DNA from: Tepidibacter hydrothermalis
GTDB taxonomy: Bacteria; Bacillota; Clostridia; Peptostreptococcales; Peptostreptococcaceae
Reading direction: 5' to 3'
Assembly (NCBI RefSeq): GCF_029542625.1
Contig: NZ_CP120733.1
Location: forward strand, 1,736,001-1,800,000
Length of the DNA: 64,000 nucleotides
Shown: piece after piece, positions 22,983 through 31,048 of the stretch
How the letters are laid out: each line of letters opens with the position of its first letter
Position numbering within the stretch: position 1 is the first letter of the stretch
Notes under the pieces: generated by a model
Databases searched by the model: none
Seen by the model: only the letters and a program-made list of their open reading frames with translations
What the model was told of the DNA's origin: nothing
Position numbers and translations under genes: made by a program

Positions 22983-24974
22983 ATGAATAAAAAGGAGTTA
23001 TCTAATATAAGAGATCATTCAGCTCCTAGTGGCAGATTACCAGTAAAATATATCATAAAATCATCTATCGAAACTATAAACAATACAGAAGTGTTACTTG
23101 TCTCACTGTTTGAACAAAATCAGAAAAAAAAGAAATCTGATAATAAAGCGGGATTTGGGATTTTAAAATTCAAAATATTCATATGGGATGACAAATATAT
23201 AACTCAAAAACTACAAGAAGATGGGAGTTACAAATGGAGTAGAGCCTGTATAAGTAATTTAATGGGCCACTGGGGACCTTGGAGCTGGAGTTCAAAAAAT
23301 TTAGCTAGTTGTGATATGTCAAGTGATAAAGAAAATATATCAAGTTTTCTGAAAGTTAAATGCGTAAAAGTTGGAGATGAATTAAAAGCTATCCATGAAT
23401 TTCAGACAAAGATTATGAGAAAAAAACTTGAGGAGAAGCATGAAGCAATAAAGAAAAAAATAGATGAGGTAATGGATCGGGTTCCTTCTCTTCCCAAGAA
23501 TTTTGAAACATGGATATATGATGGACCTTTTGAATATAGCAGATATATCTACTATAAACGTGAAGGTAGAAATATCAATGCTTTCTGTACAGGATGCAAA
23601 AAGGATTTTGTAATTCAAGAAACAAAATTAACACGTAAAAATGTTAAACATAATAATCCTGGAAAGTGCCCAAGTTGCAATAAAAAAATTACCTATAAAG
23701 CTGTTGGGAAAACAACAAATCTTATTGATTCTACTAATTTTGCAATAATACAAAAGTATGATGATAATCTGATAGTTAGATATTTTACAGGAACTAAAAC
23801 TTATAGAGAACATTATAAGAATCCATCAATAAGCTATCGCGAGAACATAAGAGAGATATATTCTTTTAATGAGAATACTAAGTTATCTGTCAAAAGGTAT
23901 GAATATGCTGAATTCCTTCAAACAGGAAGAGTCAGATGGTGTGACAGTAGCGGAAGAATACAAACTCAAAAATCATATCTGTATACTAGAAATCTAAAGA
24001 TTGCACTTAAAGGAACTAAATGGCAATATAGCTGTATATATGATCTTGCTAAAAAAATGAAATATGTATGCATAGATACTTTTTTAAACGAGTATATCAA
24101 GCATCCGGCAATAGAATATTTAATTAAGTGTAAGCTTTATAGATTTACTGATAAAAATTTAAGTGCATACTTCAGTCCTGATTGGAGTGATATAAATTTC
24201 AAAGGTAAAAATCTAAAAGAAGTGTTAGGAATAGATAAGCAATTGTTTCAACAAATGCAAAGATTAGATCTTGATTCAGTAGGGTTGAGGCTTATTAAAG
24301 GAAGTTTTACAAAAGGCAAGGTATTAACTGATGATCAAGTTAAATGGATTATTAGCAATGTAGATATTTATAGTTTTATGGATATGCTTGATTATTCAAC
24401 ACCTCATAAGATTATTCAATATATAAAGAAACAGTCAAATGATAATTATAAACTGGACAATGTTTTAATTGATTGGGATGACTACATTATACAATGCAGA
24501 AAGTTAAAATTCGATATAAAAAATACATTTGTATTATATCCAAAGAATTTAAAAGAAAAACATGAGGAATATACAATAATGATTAAATCAAAGAATCTCA
24601 AAAAACATAGCCAAAAAGTTAAAGACTCTTTTGAAAAACTGAATAAAATCTATTCTTATTCTAATAAAAAATTCCTTATTCGTCCAGCAAATAGTGTTGA
24701 TGAAATAGTAAGAGAAGGACAAATGTTAAGACATTGCGTTGGGGGAAATCATTATGTAGAGGGAGTAGCTAAAGGAAATAGAGCTATTATGCTCGTAAGG
24801 GATATAGATAATCCAAATACTCCATTTTATACATTAGATTTAAACCTTACCAACTTACGTATAACACAATGTAGAGGATATAGGAACCGTGATATGACCG
24901 ATGAGGTTAAGAGGTTTACGGAGGAATGGAAGGCTAAAAAATTAACTACTAACACTAGAAAAAAAGTAGTTTAA
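22983..24974 (+). CDS. PcfJ-like protein
   Basis: 663 residues. The central part has Cys pairs (FCTGCKKDF and KCPSCNKK, about 200-235) that suggest a zinc ribbon. The C-terminal signature REGQMLRHCVGGNHYVEGVA, then NPNTPFYTLDL and CRGYRNRDM, is diagnostic of PcfJ. AAGGAG precedes the ATG. The family occurs with PcfK on conjugative plasmids and phages. Its biochemical function is unknown to me. Confidence 0.85.
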   Translation: MNKKELSNIRDHSAPSGRLPVKYIIKSSIETINNTEVLLVSLFEQNQKKKKSDNKAGFGILKFKIFIWDDKYITQKLQEDGSYKWSRACISNLMGHWGPWSWSSKNLASCDMSSDKENISSFLKVKCVKVGDELKAIHEFQTKIMRKKLEEKHEAIKKKIDEVMDRVPSLPKNFETWIYDGPFEYSRYIYYKREGRNINAFCTGCKKDFVIQETKLTRKNVKHNNPGKCPSCNKKITYKAVGKTTNLIDSTNFAIIQKYDDNLIVRYFTGTKTYREHYKNPSISYRENIREIYSFNENTKLSVKRYEYAEFLQTGRVRWCDSSGRIQTQKSYLYTRNLKIALKGTKWQYSCIYDLAKKMKYVCIDTFLNEYIKHPAIEYLIKCKLYRFTDKNLSAYFSPDWSDINFKGKNLKEVLGIDKQLFQQMQRLDLDSVGLRLIKGSFTKGKVLTDDQVKWIISNVDIYSFMDMLDYSTPHKIIQYIKKQSNDNYKLDNVLIDWDDYIIQCRKLKFDIKNTFVLYPKNLKEKHEEYTIMIKSKNLKKHSQKVKDSFEKLNKIYSYSNKKFLIRPANSVDEIVREGQMLRHCVGGNHYVEGVAKGNRAIMLVRDIDNPNTPFYTLDLNLTNLRITQCRGYRNRDMTDEVKRFTEEWKAKKLTTNTRKKVV

Positions 24975-24987
24975 TGGAGGCGGTAAT

Positions 24988-25836
24988 ATGAATGAAATGA
25001 TAACTAGAACCCCTAATATAATAGCTACTGAAATCAATAATATTAAAGAACAGACTAGAAAGATGGTTCTTTACAATAGTATAGAAATTGGAAGAAGGCT
25101 AATTGAAGCAAAGCAATTGATAGAACATGGCAAATGGGGTGAATGGCTAAAAAAATCAGTTGATTATTCTCAAAGTACAGCCAACAATCTAATGAGAATT
25201 TTTAAAGAATACGGTTCGGAACAAATTACTCTTTTAGGTGATAATTCAAAGTCCCAAGCGTTTGGGAATTTAAGTTACACTCAGGCAGTTGCACTTCTTG
25301 GAATATCAGAAGAAGATAGAGAAGATTTTGTTAAAGATAATGACATTGATAATACGTCAACTAGACAGCTGCAACAGGCAATAAAAGAAAAGAAAGCATT
25401 AGAGAAAAAGTTAAAAACAGTATCTAGTGAAGCTCAAGAAAATAAAGAATTATATGATACAGTTTCAGAAAGTTATAAAAAATTAGAAAAGACTAATAGT
25501 GAACATTACAAGAAAGCGAAAAAACTAAAAAAAGAGCTGGAAGAGATGCAAGAAAAGCTTTCTGAGGCTGAAGCTTCAGGCAACAATGAAGAAGTCGAAA
25601 AGCTTCCAGAGGATATTGAAAGAGAGCTCCAGGAGCTTAGGGAAAAAGTCAAACAGAATCCTCAAAGTACTGATGAGTCTATTACAAAATTCAAAGTACA
25701 CTTTGAAAAAACAGTAGGATCAATGAAAGAACTTCTTCAATCTCTAGCAGAGATTAAAAAATCAAATGAAGATGAGCATGAGAAATATAAAAAAGCAGTT
25801 TCTGGGCTTATCAATAAAATGCTTGAAACATTGTAA
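24988..25836 (+). CDS. DUF3102-family protein
   Basis: 282 residues. The N terminus (about 1-95: SIEIGRRLIEAKQLIEHGKW, WLKKSVDYSQSTANNLMRIF) is the DUF3102 domain found in phage and plasmid genes. The remainder is a long coiled coil (about 125-280). The helix-turn-helix-like N terminus suggests DNA binding in the wider ParB/KorB-like sense, but no specific role is established. GGAGG precedes the ATG. Confidence 0.8.
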   Translation: MNEMITRTPNIIATEINNIKEQTRKMVLYNSIEIGRRLIEAKQLIEHGKWGEWLKKSVDYSQSTANNLMRIFKEYGSEQITLLGDNSKSQAFGNLSYTQAVALLGISEEDREDFVKDNDIDNTSTRQLQQAIKEKKALEKKLKTVSSEAQENKELYDTVSESYKKLEKTNSEHYKKAKKLKKELEEMQEKLSEAEASGNNEEVEKLPEDIERELQELREKVKQNPQSTDESITKFKVHFEKTVGSMKELLQSLAEIKKSNEDEHEKYKKAVSGLINKMLETL

Positions 25837-25864
25837 ATCAATATAAGAATATATGGAGGTAAAT

Positions 25865-26431
25865 ATGATGAATAAAGATTTTAGATTATCAGACATGTTT
25901 TTAAACGTAGGAGAAGAAGATAGAGAAACTTGGAAGATAGAAAATGATAATGTTGCAGATTGGGCACTGGATAAGATAAGAGAATCTAGAGAGGAATATA
26001 AAAGATTTGAAGATGTAGCTGTAGCAAAAATAGAGCAGATTAAAATAGCTATGGACCAAGAAAAAAAGAAAATGGAAGTGGAAACAAGCTTCTTTGAATC
26101 TAAGCTTAGAGAATATTTTGAAACTGTAAAAACTAAGTCTACTAAAACACAGGCTACATACTCATTACCTGCAGGAAAGTTAGTTAAGAAGTTAGATAAA
26201 GAAGATTTTAAAGTTGATAGAGAAAAAGTAATAGAATTTATAAAAGAAAATAAAGAAGAATATCAGGAATTTGTTAAGACTGAAACATTAGAAAAGCTAG
26301 ATTGGGCTAAATTCAAAAAGAATCTAACAATAGATAACGGAAATATAATAGATAAGTCAACGGGAGAAGTATTAGAACTAGAAGGTTTAACACTAGAAGT
26401 CAAACCAGGTAAATTTGAAATAAAGTTTTAG
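25865..26431 (+). CDS. Gam-like host-nuclease inhibitor family protein
   Basis: 188 residues from the ATG at 25865 (GGAGGT 5 nt upstream). The central coiled coil (residues about 30-90) and the following SKTQATYSLPAGKLVKKL, then a short beta tail, match the Gam-like/Gp157 DNA-end-binding family of Firmicute phages. Such proteins bind double-strand ends and shield phage DNA from host exonucleases. It lies close to RecU and other recombination genes. Confidence 0.72.
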   Translation: MMNKDFRLSDMFLNVGEEDRETWKIENDNVADWALDKIRESREEYKRFEDVAVAKIEQIKIAMDQEKKKMEVETSFFESKLREYFETVKTKSTKTQATYSLPAGKLVKKLDKEDFKVDREKVIEFIKENKEEYQEFVKTETLEKLDWAKFKKNLTIDNGNIIDKSTGEVLELEGLTLEVKPGKFEIKF

Positions 26432-26433
26432 AA

Positions 26434-26459
26434 ATATAAGTTTTAAATGGGTGATATTT
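26434..26459. repeat. Direct repeat, copy 1, flanking a small-gene cassette
   Basis: ATATAAGTTTTAAATGG then GTGATATTT. It recurs at 26921-26948 with one extra G. The two copies bracket three very small genes. Confidence 0.8.
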
Positions 26460-26514
26460 AGCTAGAAAATAAAATACATACCGTTTTAAACGGTCTGTTT
26501 GGGAGGGATTGAGA

Positions 26515-26661
26515 ATGTCTAGTATAGGTAAGATTAGGGTTTTATTAGAAACAATGAGAGGTGTTGCACACTATTTAACAGATGAGGAAATATCAGAAAT
26601 AGGAGTAGTACTATTAAAAGCTATGAGTAGAATGGAGAAAGAGCAGGAAGTGAATAGATGA
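26515..26661 (+). CDS. Small helical protein, unknown
   Basis: 48 residues, amphipathic helices, no recognised domain. GGGAGGG lies 7-8 nt upstream. Its stop overlaps the next ATG (ATGA at 26658). Confidence 0.5.
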   Translation: MSSIGKIRVLLETMRGVAHYLTDEEISEIGVVLLKAMSRMEKEQEVNR

Positions 26662-26753
26662 AAACTAAAAACTTCTATGAACAATATGAGCCTGTAGTGG
26701 TTGAGGAAAATGGAGAATGGAAAGTGTATTGGGTTAAGAAGGAGGCTAAATAG
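26658..26753 (+). CDS. Very small acidic protein
   Basis: 31 residues rich in E, K, W and Y. It overlaps the upstream stop, and its TAG is directly followed by the next ATG. It exists mainly on the strength of this tight coupling. Confidence 0.4.
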   Translation: MKTKNFYEQYEPVVVEENGEWKVYWVKKEAK

Positions 26754-26921
26754 ATGCGTTGTGTAATATGTGGGAGAGAAGTAGAATCAACAAAGACGTA
26801 TATGGGTAATGGAATCATAATAAAAATACCTGTTTGCCACATCCATTATAACAAGATAAATATCATAGAAAAGCTTGAAAATGTAACTAGAGAGATTAGA
26901 AAAGAAATAGAAATACGTTAA
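26754..26921 (+). CDS. Small CxxC/CxxH zinc-binding-like protein
   Basis: 55 residues. CVIC near the N terminus and CHIH near residue 28 form a plausible zinc site. GGAGG lies 9 nt upstream of the ATG. No family recognised. The stop codon lies in the second copy of the flanking direct repeat. Confidence 0.55.
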   Translation: MRCVICGREVESTKTYMGNGIIIKIPVCHIHYNKINIIEKLENVTREIRKEIEIR

Positions 26922-26948
26922 TATAAGTTTTAAATGGGGTGATATTTT
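26921..26948. repeat. Direct repeat, copy 2, flanking a small-gene cassette
   Basis: ATATAAGTTTTAAATGGGG then TGATATTTT, matching 26434-26459 with one extra G. It also supplies the RBS region of the RecU gene. Confidence 0.8.
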
Positions 26949-27480
26949 GTTAGATACAAACTATAAAAAGAATCATAGAATGGCGAATTTGGGTATGCTG
27001 TTTGAGGAAGAAATAGTTAAAGCTAATGAGGGCTATAAAAATAGAGGTGTAGCCCTCATCCAAAAGATAAGCACACCGTGGCAAGTCATAAGAAAAGGGA
27101 AGAAGATAGTATCAGCCTTCCCAGTAGGAAAATCAACATTAGATTTTAGAGGAACTGTAAAAGGCGGTATAAGCATATCGTTTGATTGTAAAGAAGTAGC
27201 TACAGAAACTAGAGGATTACCATTAAGAAACATAGAAGAGCATCAGATTGAATATATAAGAGATGCTCTGGCTATAGGAGAAACAAGTTTTATATTATGC
27301 TATATGAAAATGTTCGATAAACGATATTTGATTCCAGGACCTATAGTTATCGAATATTGGGATAGATGGAAAGCTAATAAAGGCAAGAGAGGATTTAATT
27401 ACATACCAACAGAGAGAATGAGAGAGGTTAAGTCAAGAAACGGAATAGTTCTTGATTATTTGGAGGGGGTTGCTATATGA
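26947..27480 (+). CDS. recU: RecU-like Holliday junction resolvase
   Basis: 177 residues. It matches the RecU (formerly PrfA) nuclease family: NLGMLFEEEIVKANE near the N terminus, SAFPVGKSTLDFRG carrying the conserved D, ISFDCKEV with the D...E.K-like core, and LPLRNIEEHQIEY. It resolves Holliday junctions during phage recombination. Its stop overlaps the next gene's start by 4 nt. The TTG start is preceded by GGGGTGAT from the upstream direct repeat. Confidence 0.85.
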   Translation: MLDTNYKKNHRMANLGMLFEEEIVKANEGYKNRGVALIQKISTPWQVIRKGKKIVSAFPVGKSTLDFRGTVKGGISISFDCKEVATETRGLPLRNIEEHQIEYIRDALAIGETSFILCYMKMFDKRYLIPGPIVIEYWDRWKANKGKRGFNYIPTERMREVKSRNGIVLDYLEGVAI

Positions 27481-28109
27481 AAAGAAAATTAATAATAGTT
27501 GATAATGATACTGGAGAAGAGTTAGAAAGAATAGAGTTTACAGGTGGATATAATGTAACTGTTACTAATATACATGATGGTGGTAATCTTAGATTCATAA
27601 GAAAGTTAGATAATGCTAAGTATGGTCAAAGACATTGGATAAAGAATTATCTATATAAAACTATTGCTGAAAAGTTAGTTGAGAGATTTCCTGAATTAAG
27701 ACATATACATCCTAGAACTATATTATTTATTGAGGATATGGAATGGAAACCTACTGCAGCAAAACAACCTTGGATTGCTAGAATTAAAAAAGCTAATAAT
27801 GAACTAGAATCTATGTCAGGTTATGAATACGTTTTAGAAACTAGAAATTACTATATAGAAAGAATGAGTAATAATCAAGTTATAGCTTTACTATATCATG
27901 AATTGAGACATATAGACGAAGACGGATCTCTTAAAAAACATGATATAGAAGATTGGAGTAATTTAGTAGCTACATTAGGAAAGGATTGGGCTACTACACC
28001 AGAAACTATAGAAAATATATTAGGTGATGATTTTGAAGGTTGGGATGATCTTAGAAAAGCAGGTAGACAAATAAGTATGTTTGACCGCGGATTAAGAGCT
28101 ATAAGATAA
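27477..28109 (+). CDS. Putative phage metallopeptidase (HExxH type)
   Basis: 210 residues. The zinc motif is YHELRHID (about 141-148) followed by an acidic DEDGSLKKHDIEDW segment. The family is the phage putative metallopeptidase domain often encoded near late regulators. Substrate unknown. It overlaps the RecU gene by 4 nt; GGAGGGGG precedes the ATG. Confidence 0.75.
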   Translation: MKRKLIIVDNDTGEELERIEFTGGYNVTVTNIHDGGNLRFIRKLDNAKYGQRHWIKNYLYKTIAEKLVERFPELRHIHPRTILFIEDMEWKPTAAKQPWIARIKKANNELESMSGYEYVLETRNYYIERMSNNQVIALLYHELRHIDEDGSLKKHDIEDWSNLVATLGKDWATTPETIENILGDDFEGWDDLRKAGRQISMFDRGLRAIR

Positions 28110-28131
28110 AAATTGAAAAAGGGGGATGAGA

Positions 28132-28698
28132 ATGATAACAGATGAGGTTTTTAAAAAGACAGAAGGTATGCTGTATGGATACTTTAAGAATAAAAGAGAC
28201 ATAAATATGATGCGTCATAAGATATTGGTATTTGAAAATAAGAAAAACATACTTGAACATATAATCAAGAATACTGATATATCTTCTCTCCAGTGTTTAA
28301 ATGGAGATATAAAAGGAATTAACTATGAAGGGGAAAGAGTTCAAACAAGCATAGGTAGAGAAAGTTATTTTGAAAAAGCTTTATTGAAAGAGATAGAAAA
28401 AGTTGAAAATGAATACATATATACCAATAAAAAAATTATTAAGTTAAAATTAAAAGTTGCAGAAAAAGAACCTAAGGTATCAGAAGTGGAATATATAACA
28501 AAAAAACTAAGCGAGGAAGCTAAGCTTTATATAGATCTAAGGTATGGAGAACAATCTAGTTTTAATGAAATAGCTAGAGAATTACATATAAGCAAGTCAA
28601 CTGCAGAAAGGAGAAGAGGAGAAATTGTAGAAGATATAGCAAAGCTTTATAATTATTATGGGACGAAAATGGGACGAAGTTGGGACGTTACAGCTTAA
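28132..28698 (+). CDS. Sigma-70 region 4-like late transcription regulator (ArpU/RinA-like)
   Basis: 188 residues. The second ATG (28132) is preferred since GGGGG lies 6 nt upstream; the ATG at 28126 is too close. The C-terminal helix-turn-helix (EAKLYIDLRYGEQSSFNEIA then ELHISKSTAERRRGEIVE) resembles sigma region 4 and phage late activators of the ArpU/RinA group. It is the last gene before the packaging genes, the standard position of the late activator. It could act on the promoter region at 28700-29349. Confidence 0.78.
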   Translation: MITDEVFKKTEGMLYGYFKNKRDINMMRHKILVFENKKNILEHIIKNTDISSLQCLNGDIKGINYEGERVQTSIGRESYFEKALLKEIEKVENEYIYTNKKIIKLKLKVAEKEPKVSEVEYITKKLSEEAKLYIDLRYGEQSSFNEIARELHISKSTAERRRGEIVEDIAKLYNYYGTKMGRSWDVTA

Positions 28699-28707
28699 TT
28701 TATGAGG

Positions 28708-28732
28708 TATAATAATAGTGTGAAGAATTAAC
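28708..28732 (+). promoter_or_regulatory. Switch-B-like operator with TATAAT before the late genes
   Basis: TATAAT at 28708-28713 is followed by ATAGTGTGAAGAATTAAC, nearly the same as the TATAAT-ATAGTGTGAAAA... arrangement at the early promoter (17961-17984). It may be a repressor-B-controlled promoter for the structural genes. Confidence 0.55.
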
Positions 28733-28859
28733 TTTTCGAGAAGATGAGATAATCTCACATCAATTTTGTTTCAGCTATTGAAAAGATTAATTTCGAGATT
28801 GTTGGTTATCCCCCTGATAACCTCAATAAAATCTCTATTCCCAATACCCCTTTTGAATG

Positions 28860-28893
28860 GAGTCTATATTAAACTGTAGGCTCTTTTTCTTTA
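28860..28893 (+). terminator. Terminator between late regulator and packaging genes
   Basis: GAGTCTA (28860-28866) pairs with TAGGCTC (28877-28883, one G-T), followed by TTTTTCTTT. Confidence 0.7.
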
Positions 28894-29010
28894 TGGATAT
28901 TTTTAATTTTGTTTATAAACTTAGAAATGTTAGAATATCAATAAGTATTAAAATATAAATAAGGTATTCTATATTTGAAACTCTTTAATATAAAGTTAAA
29001 AATATAATAA

Positions 29011-29050
29011 AAAAGGCTATATATCAACTTTTCAGATATATAGCCTTTTT
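29011..29050. terminator. Bidirectional terminator
   Basis: 15-bp perfect stem (29011-29025 with 29035-29049), T-runs on both flanks. It can end the leftward small-peptide transcript that starts near 29240. Confidence 0.8.
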
Positions 29051-29121
29051 ATTTTAAAGTAGGAGGTAAACTTTTTTAATTATCGTCTATCTACTTTTTG
29101 AGGGGATAAATCCCTCAAAAA

Positions 29122-29223
29122 TCAAACTAAACTAACTGCTATGGTAATTTTGAATAAAGGAGAAACAATTGATATGCTAACTACAATTTCTTTCCCTTTA
29201 AATACCTTTTTAAATATTTTCAT
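29122..29223 (-). CDS. 33-residue hydrophobic peptide, type I toxin-like candidate
   Basis: MKIFKKVFKGKEIVVSISIV followed by SPLFKITIAVSLV: a basic N terminus and a hydrophobic tail. TAGGAGG lies 7 nt upstream of the ATG on the minus strand, a strong RBS. The leftward transcript would end at the bidirectional hairpin 29011-29050. AAGTAGGAGGTA occurs inverted at about 29056-29067 on the plus strand, so an RNA from the plus strand could pair with the toxin RBS. This is a candidate only; the peptide resembles no toxin family I can name. Confidence 0.5.
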   Translation of the reverse strand: MKIFKKVFKGKEIVVSISIVSPLFKITIAVSLV

Positions 29224-29349
29224 AGTGCTACCTCCTACTTAATATTTAAATATTATATTAAATTTTCAAAGTACATCAATAGTATTATATGTAAATAAAC
29301 TTTTAATATACACTAAATTATAGATTATATAAAAGAATGAGGTGGTGGT

Positions 29350-29790
29350 ATGGGTGTAAAATTAACAGAAAAACAAAAAAGATTTGCAGATTATTATATA
29401 GAGACAGGAAATGCTACAGAAGCAGCTATAAGAGCTGGATATAGTAAAAAGACTGCAAGACAAATAGGACAGGAAAACTTGACAAAACCTTACATATCAA
29501 AATACATACAAGAAATATTAGGTAAAAAAGAGAAAGAAAGAATAGCATCTCAAGATGAAGTTCTGAAATTCTTAACAAGTGTGATGAGAGGAAAAGAAGC
29601 AGAGGAAGTAGTTTGTCCAGATGGTTCAGGCGGTACATTCAGAGAATTAAAAGGAAGCAATATAAAAGACAGGGTAAAAGCTGCAGAGCTATTAGGTAAA
29701 AGATATTCGTTGTTTACGGATAAAGTCAACCTAGAGGCAAATGTAGGAGTAACTATTATAGACGATATTGGAAGTGAGGAAGATGATTAA
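29350..29790 (+). CDS. Terminase small subunit
   Basis: 146 residues. The N-terminal LTEKQKRFADYYIETGNATE then AAIRAGYSKKTARQIGQENL is the typical terminase-small-subunit helix-turn-helix, followed by an oligomerisation region and ELLGKRYSLFTDKV. It recognises phage DNA for packaging. GGTGGTGG precedes the ATG. It overlaps the large subunit start by 8 nt. Confidence 0.93.
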   Translation: MGVKLTEKQKRFADYYIETGNATEAAIRAGYSKKTARQIGQENLTKPYISKYIQEILGKKEKERIASQDEVLKFLTSVMRGKEAEEVVCPDGSGGTFRELKGSNIKDRVKAAELLGKRYSLFTDKVNLEANVGVTIIDDIGSEEDD

Positions 29791-31048
29791 ACTATCAGAG
29801 AAAGTAACACCGCACTTTCAAAAGTTTTGGAAAGCTTCTAACTCTAAGAAATATCTAAAACATGTTGAAAAAGGTGGCAGAGGGTCAGCTAAATCTACTC
29901 ATATTGCTATGAAAATAATAAAGGATATGATGAAATATCCAGTAACTACTTTATGTGTTCGCAAAGTAGGAAATACTTTATCTGAATCAGTATATGAGCA
30001 ACTAAAAGAAGCTATAGAGATTTTAGGAGTTGAACAATATTGGGATGCAAAGTTATCTCCTTTAAAAATTACTTATGTTCCTAGAGGAAATAAGATTATA
30101 TTCAGAGGAGCTGATGATCCAAGTAAAATCAAGTCTATTAAAATGAGTAAGTTTCCAGTTGCTTTCTTATGGATAGAAGAACTTGCAGAGTTTAAGACAG
30201 AAGAAGAAGTGAGTACAATAGAAAACTCTATATTAAGAGCAGAGCTTCCAGAAGGACTTTTTTATTCATTCTATTATTCGTATAATCCACCTAAGAGAAA
30301 ACAATCATGGGTTAATAAGAAATTTGAAACTCAATTTATACCAAAAAATACATTCGTTCACCATAGTACATACTTAGATAATCCTTTTATATCAAAAGCT
30401 TTTATAGGAGAGGCTGAGGAAGTTAAAAACAAGAATGAATATAAGTATAGGTGGGAATATCTCGGTGAGCCAATAGGAAGCGGTGTGGTTCCATTTGATA
30501 ATCTAAGCTTTAGAACTATAACTAAAGAAGAGTTAAGTGCATTTGACAATATAAAACAAGGTATAGACTGGGGATATGCTACAGATCCTTTTGCTTTTGT
30601 ACGTTGGCACTATGATAAAACCAGAAGAAGGTTATATGCTATAGATGAACATTATGGTGTAAAGCTTAGTAATAGAGAAGTAGCAGAGTGGATAAAGAAA
30701 AAGAAATATGATGATTTTAGGATACTAGCAGATTCAGCTGAACCAAAAAGTATTTCAGAGTTAAAGACCTATGGAATAAATATCGTTGGAGCCAAAAAAG
30801 GTCCGGGATCAGTAGAGTATGGAGAAAAGTGGCTTGATGATTTAGAGGGAATAATTATAGACCCTAAAAGAACTCCTAATATAGCAAAAGAATTTGAAAA
30901 TATAGATTATCAAGTAGATAGAGATGGAAATCCTAAGGCTAAACTAGAGGATAAAGATAATCATGCTATAGATGCTACTAGATATGCTGTAGAGAGTGCT
31001 ATGAGGGAAAAAAGAACAAAAAATTATAGTGGAAAGGGGGCGAGATAG
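29783..31048 (+). CDS. Terminase large subunit (packaging ATPase/nuclease)
   Basis: About 421 residues. The Walker-A-like KGGRGSAKST (about 31-40), the Walker-B-like AFLWIEELAEF, the ATPase coupling YSYNPP, and nuclease-domain acidic residues in GIDWGYATDP and ILADSAEPKS, and the C-terminal DNHAIDATRYAVE, identify a TerL of the Terminase_3 type. ATG 29783 is preferred for its alignment with the family; TTG 29768 and GTG 29774 are alternatives. It overlaps the portal gene start. Confidence 0.93.
   Translation: MIKLSEKVTPHFQKFWKASNSKKYLKHVEKGGRGSAKSTHIAMKIIKDMMKYPVTTLCVRKVGNTLSESVYEQLKEAIEILGVEQYWDAKLSPLKITYVPRGNKIIFRGADDPSKIKSIKMSKFPVAFLWIEELAEFKTEEEVSTIENSILRAELPEGLFYSFYYSYNPPKRKQSWVNKKFETQFIPKNTFVHHSTYLDNPFISKAFIGEAEEVKNKNEYKYRWEYLGEPIGSGVVPFDNLSFRTITKEELSAFDNIKQGIDWGYATDPFAFVRWHYDKTRRRLYAIDEHYGVKLSNREVAEWIKKKKYDDFRILADSAEPKSISELKTYGINIVGAKKGPGSVEYGEKWLDDLEGIIIDPKRTPNIAKEFENIDYQVDRDGNPKAKLEDKDNHAIDATRYAVESAMREKRTKNYSGKGAR

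Larger units (their letters stand above)
28699..29349. other. 650-nt regulatory/packaging-type gap with structured segments
   Basis: There is no long gene here. It contains: a switch-B-like operator/promoter (28708-28732); a foldable segment at 28775-28840 with a GAGATT/AATCTC outer pair and a GGTTATC/GATAACC inner hairpin; a terminator (28860-28893); a bidirectional terminator (29011-29050); and a 33-codon minus-strand peptide gene (29122-29223). A cos or pac site is expected near here, next to the small terminase gene, but I cannot identify it. Confidence 0.5.

Noticed and set aside
29097-29121. TTTTTGAGGG/CCCTCAAAAA hairpin as a terminator
   Set aside because: In both directions the T-run is on the 5' side of the stem and A-run on the 3' side, so it cannot work as an intrinsic terminator.
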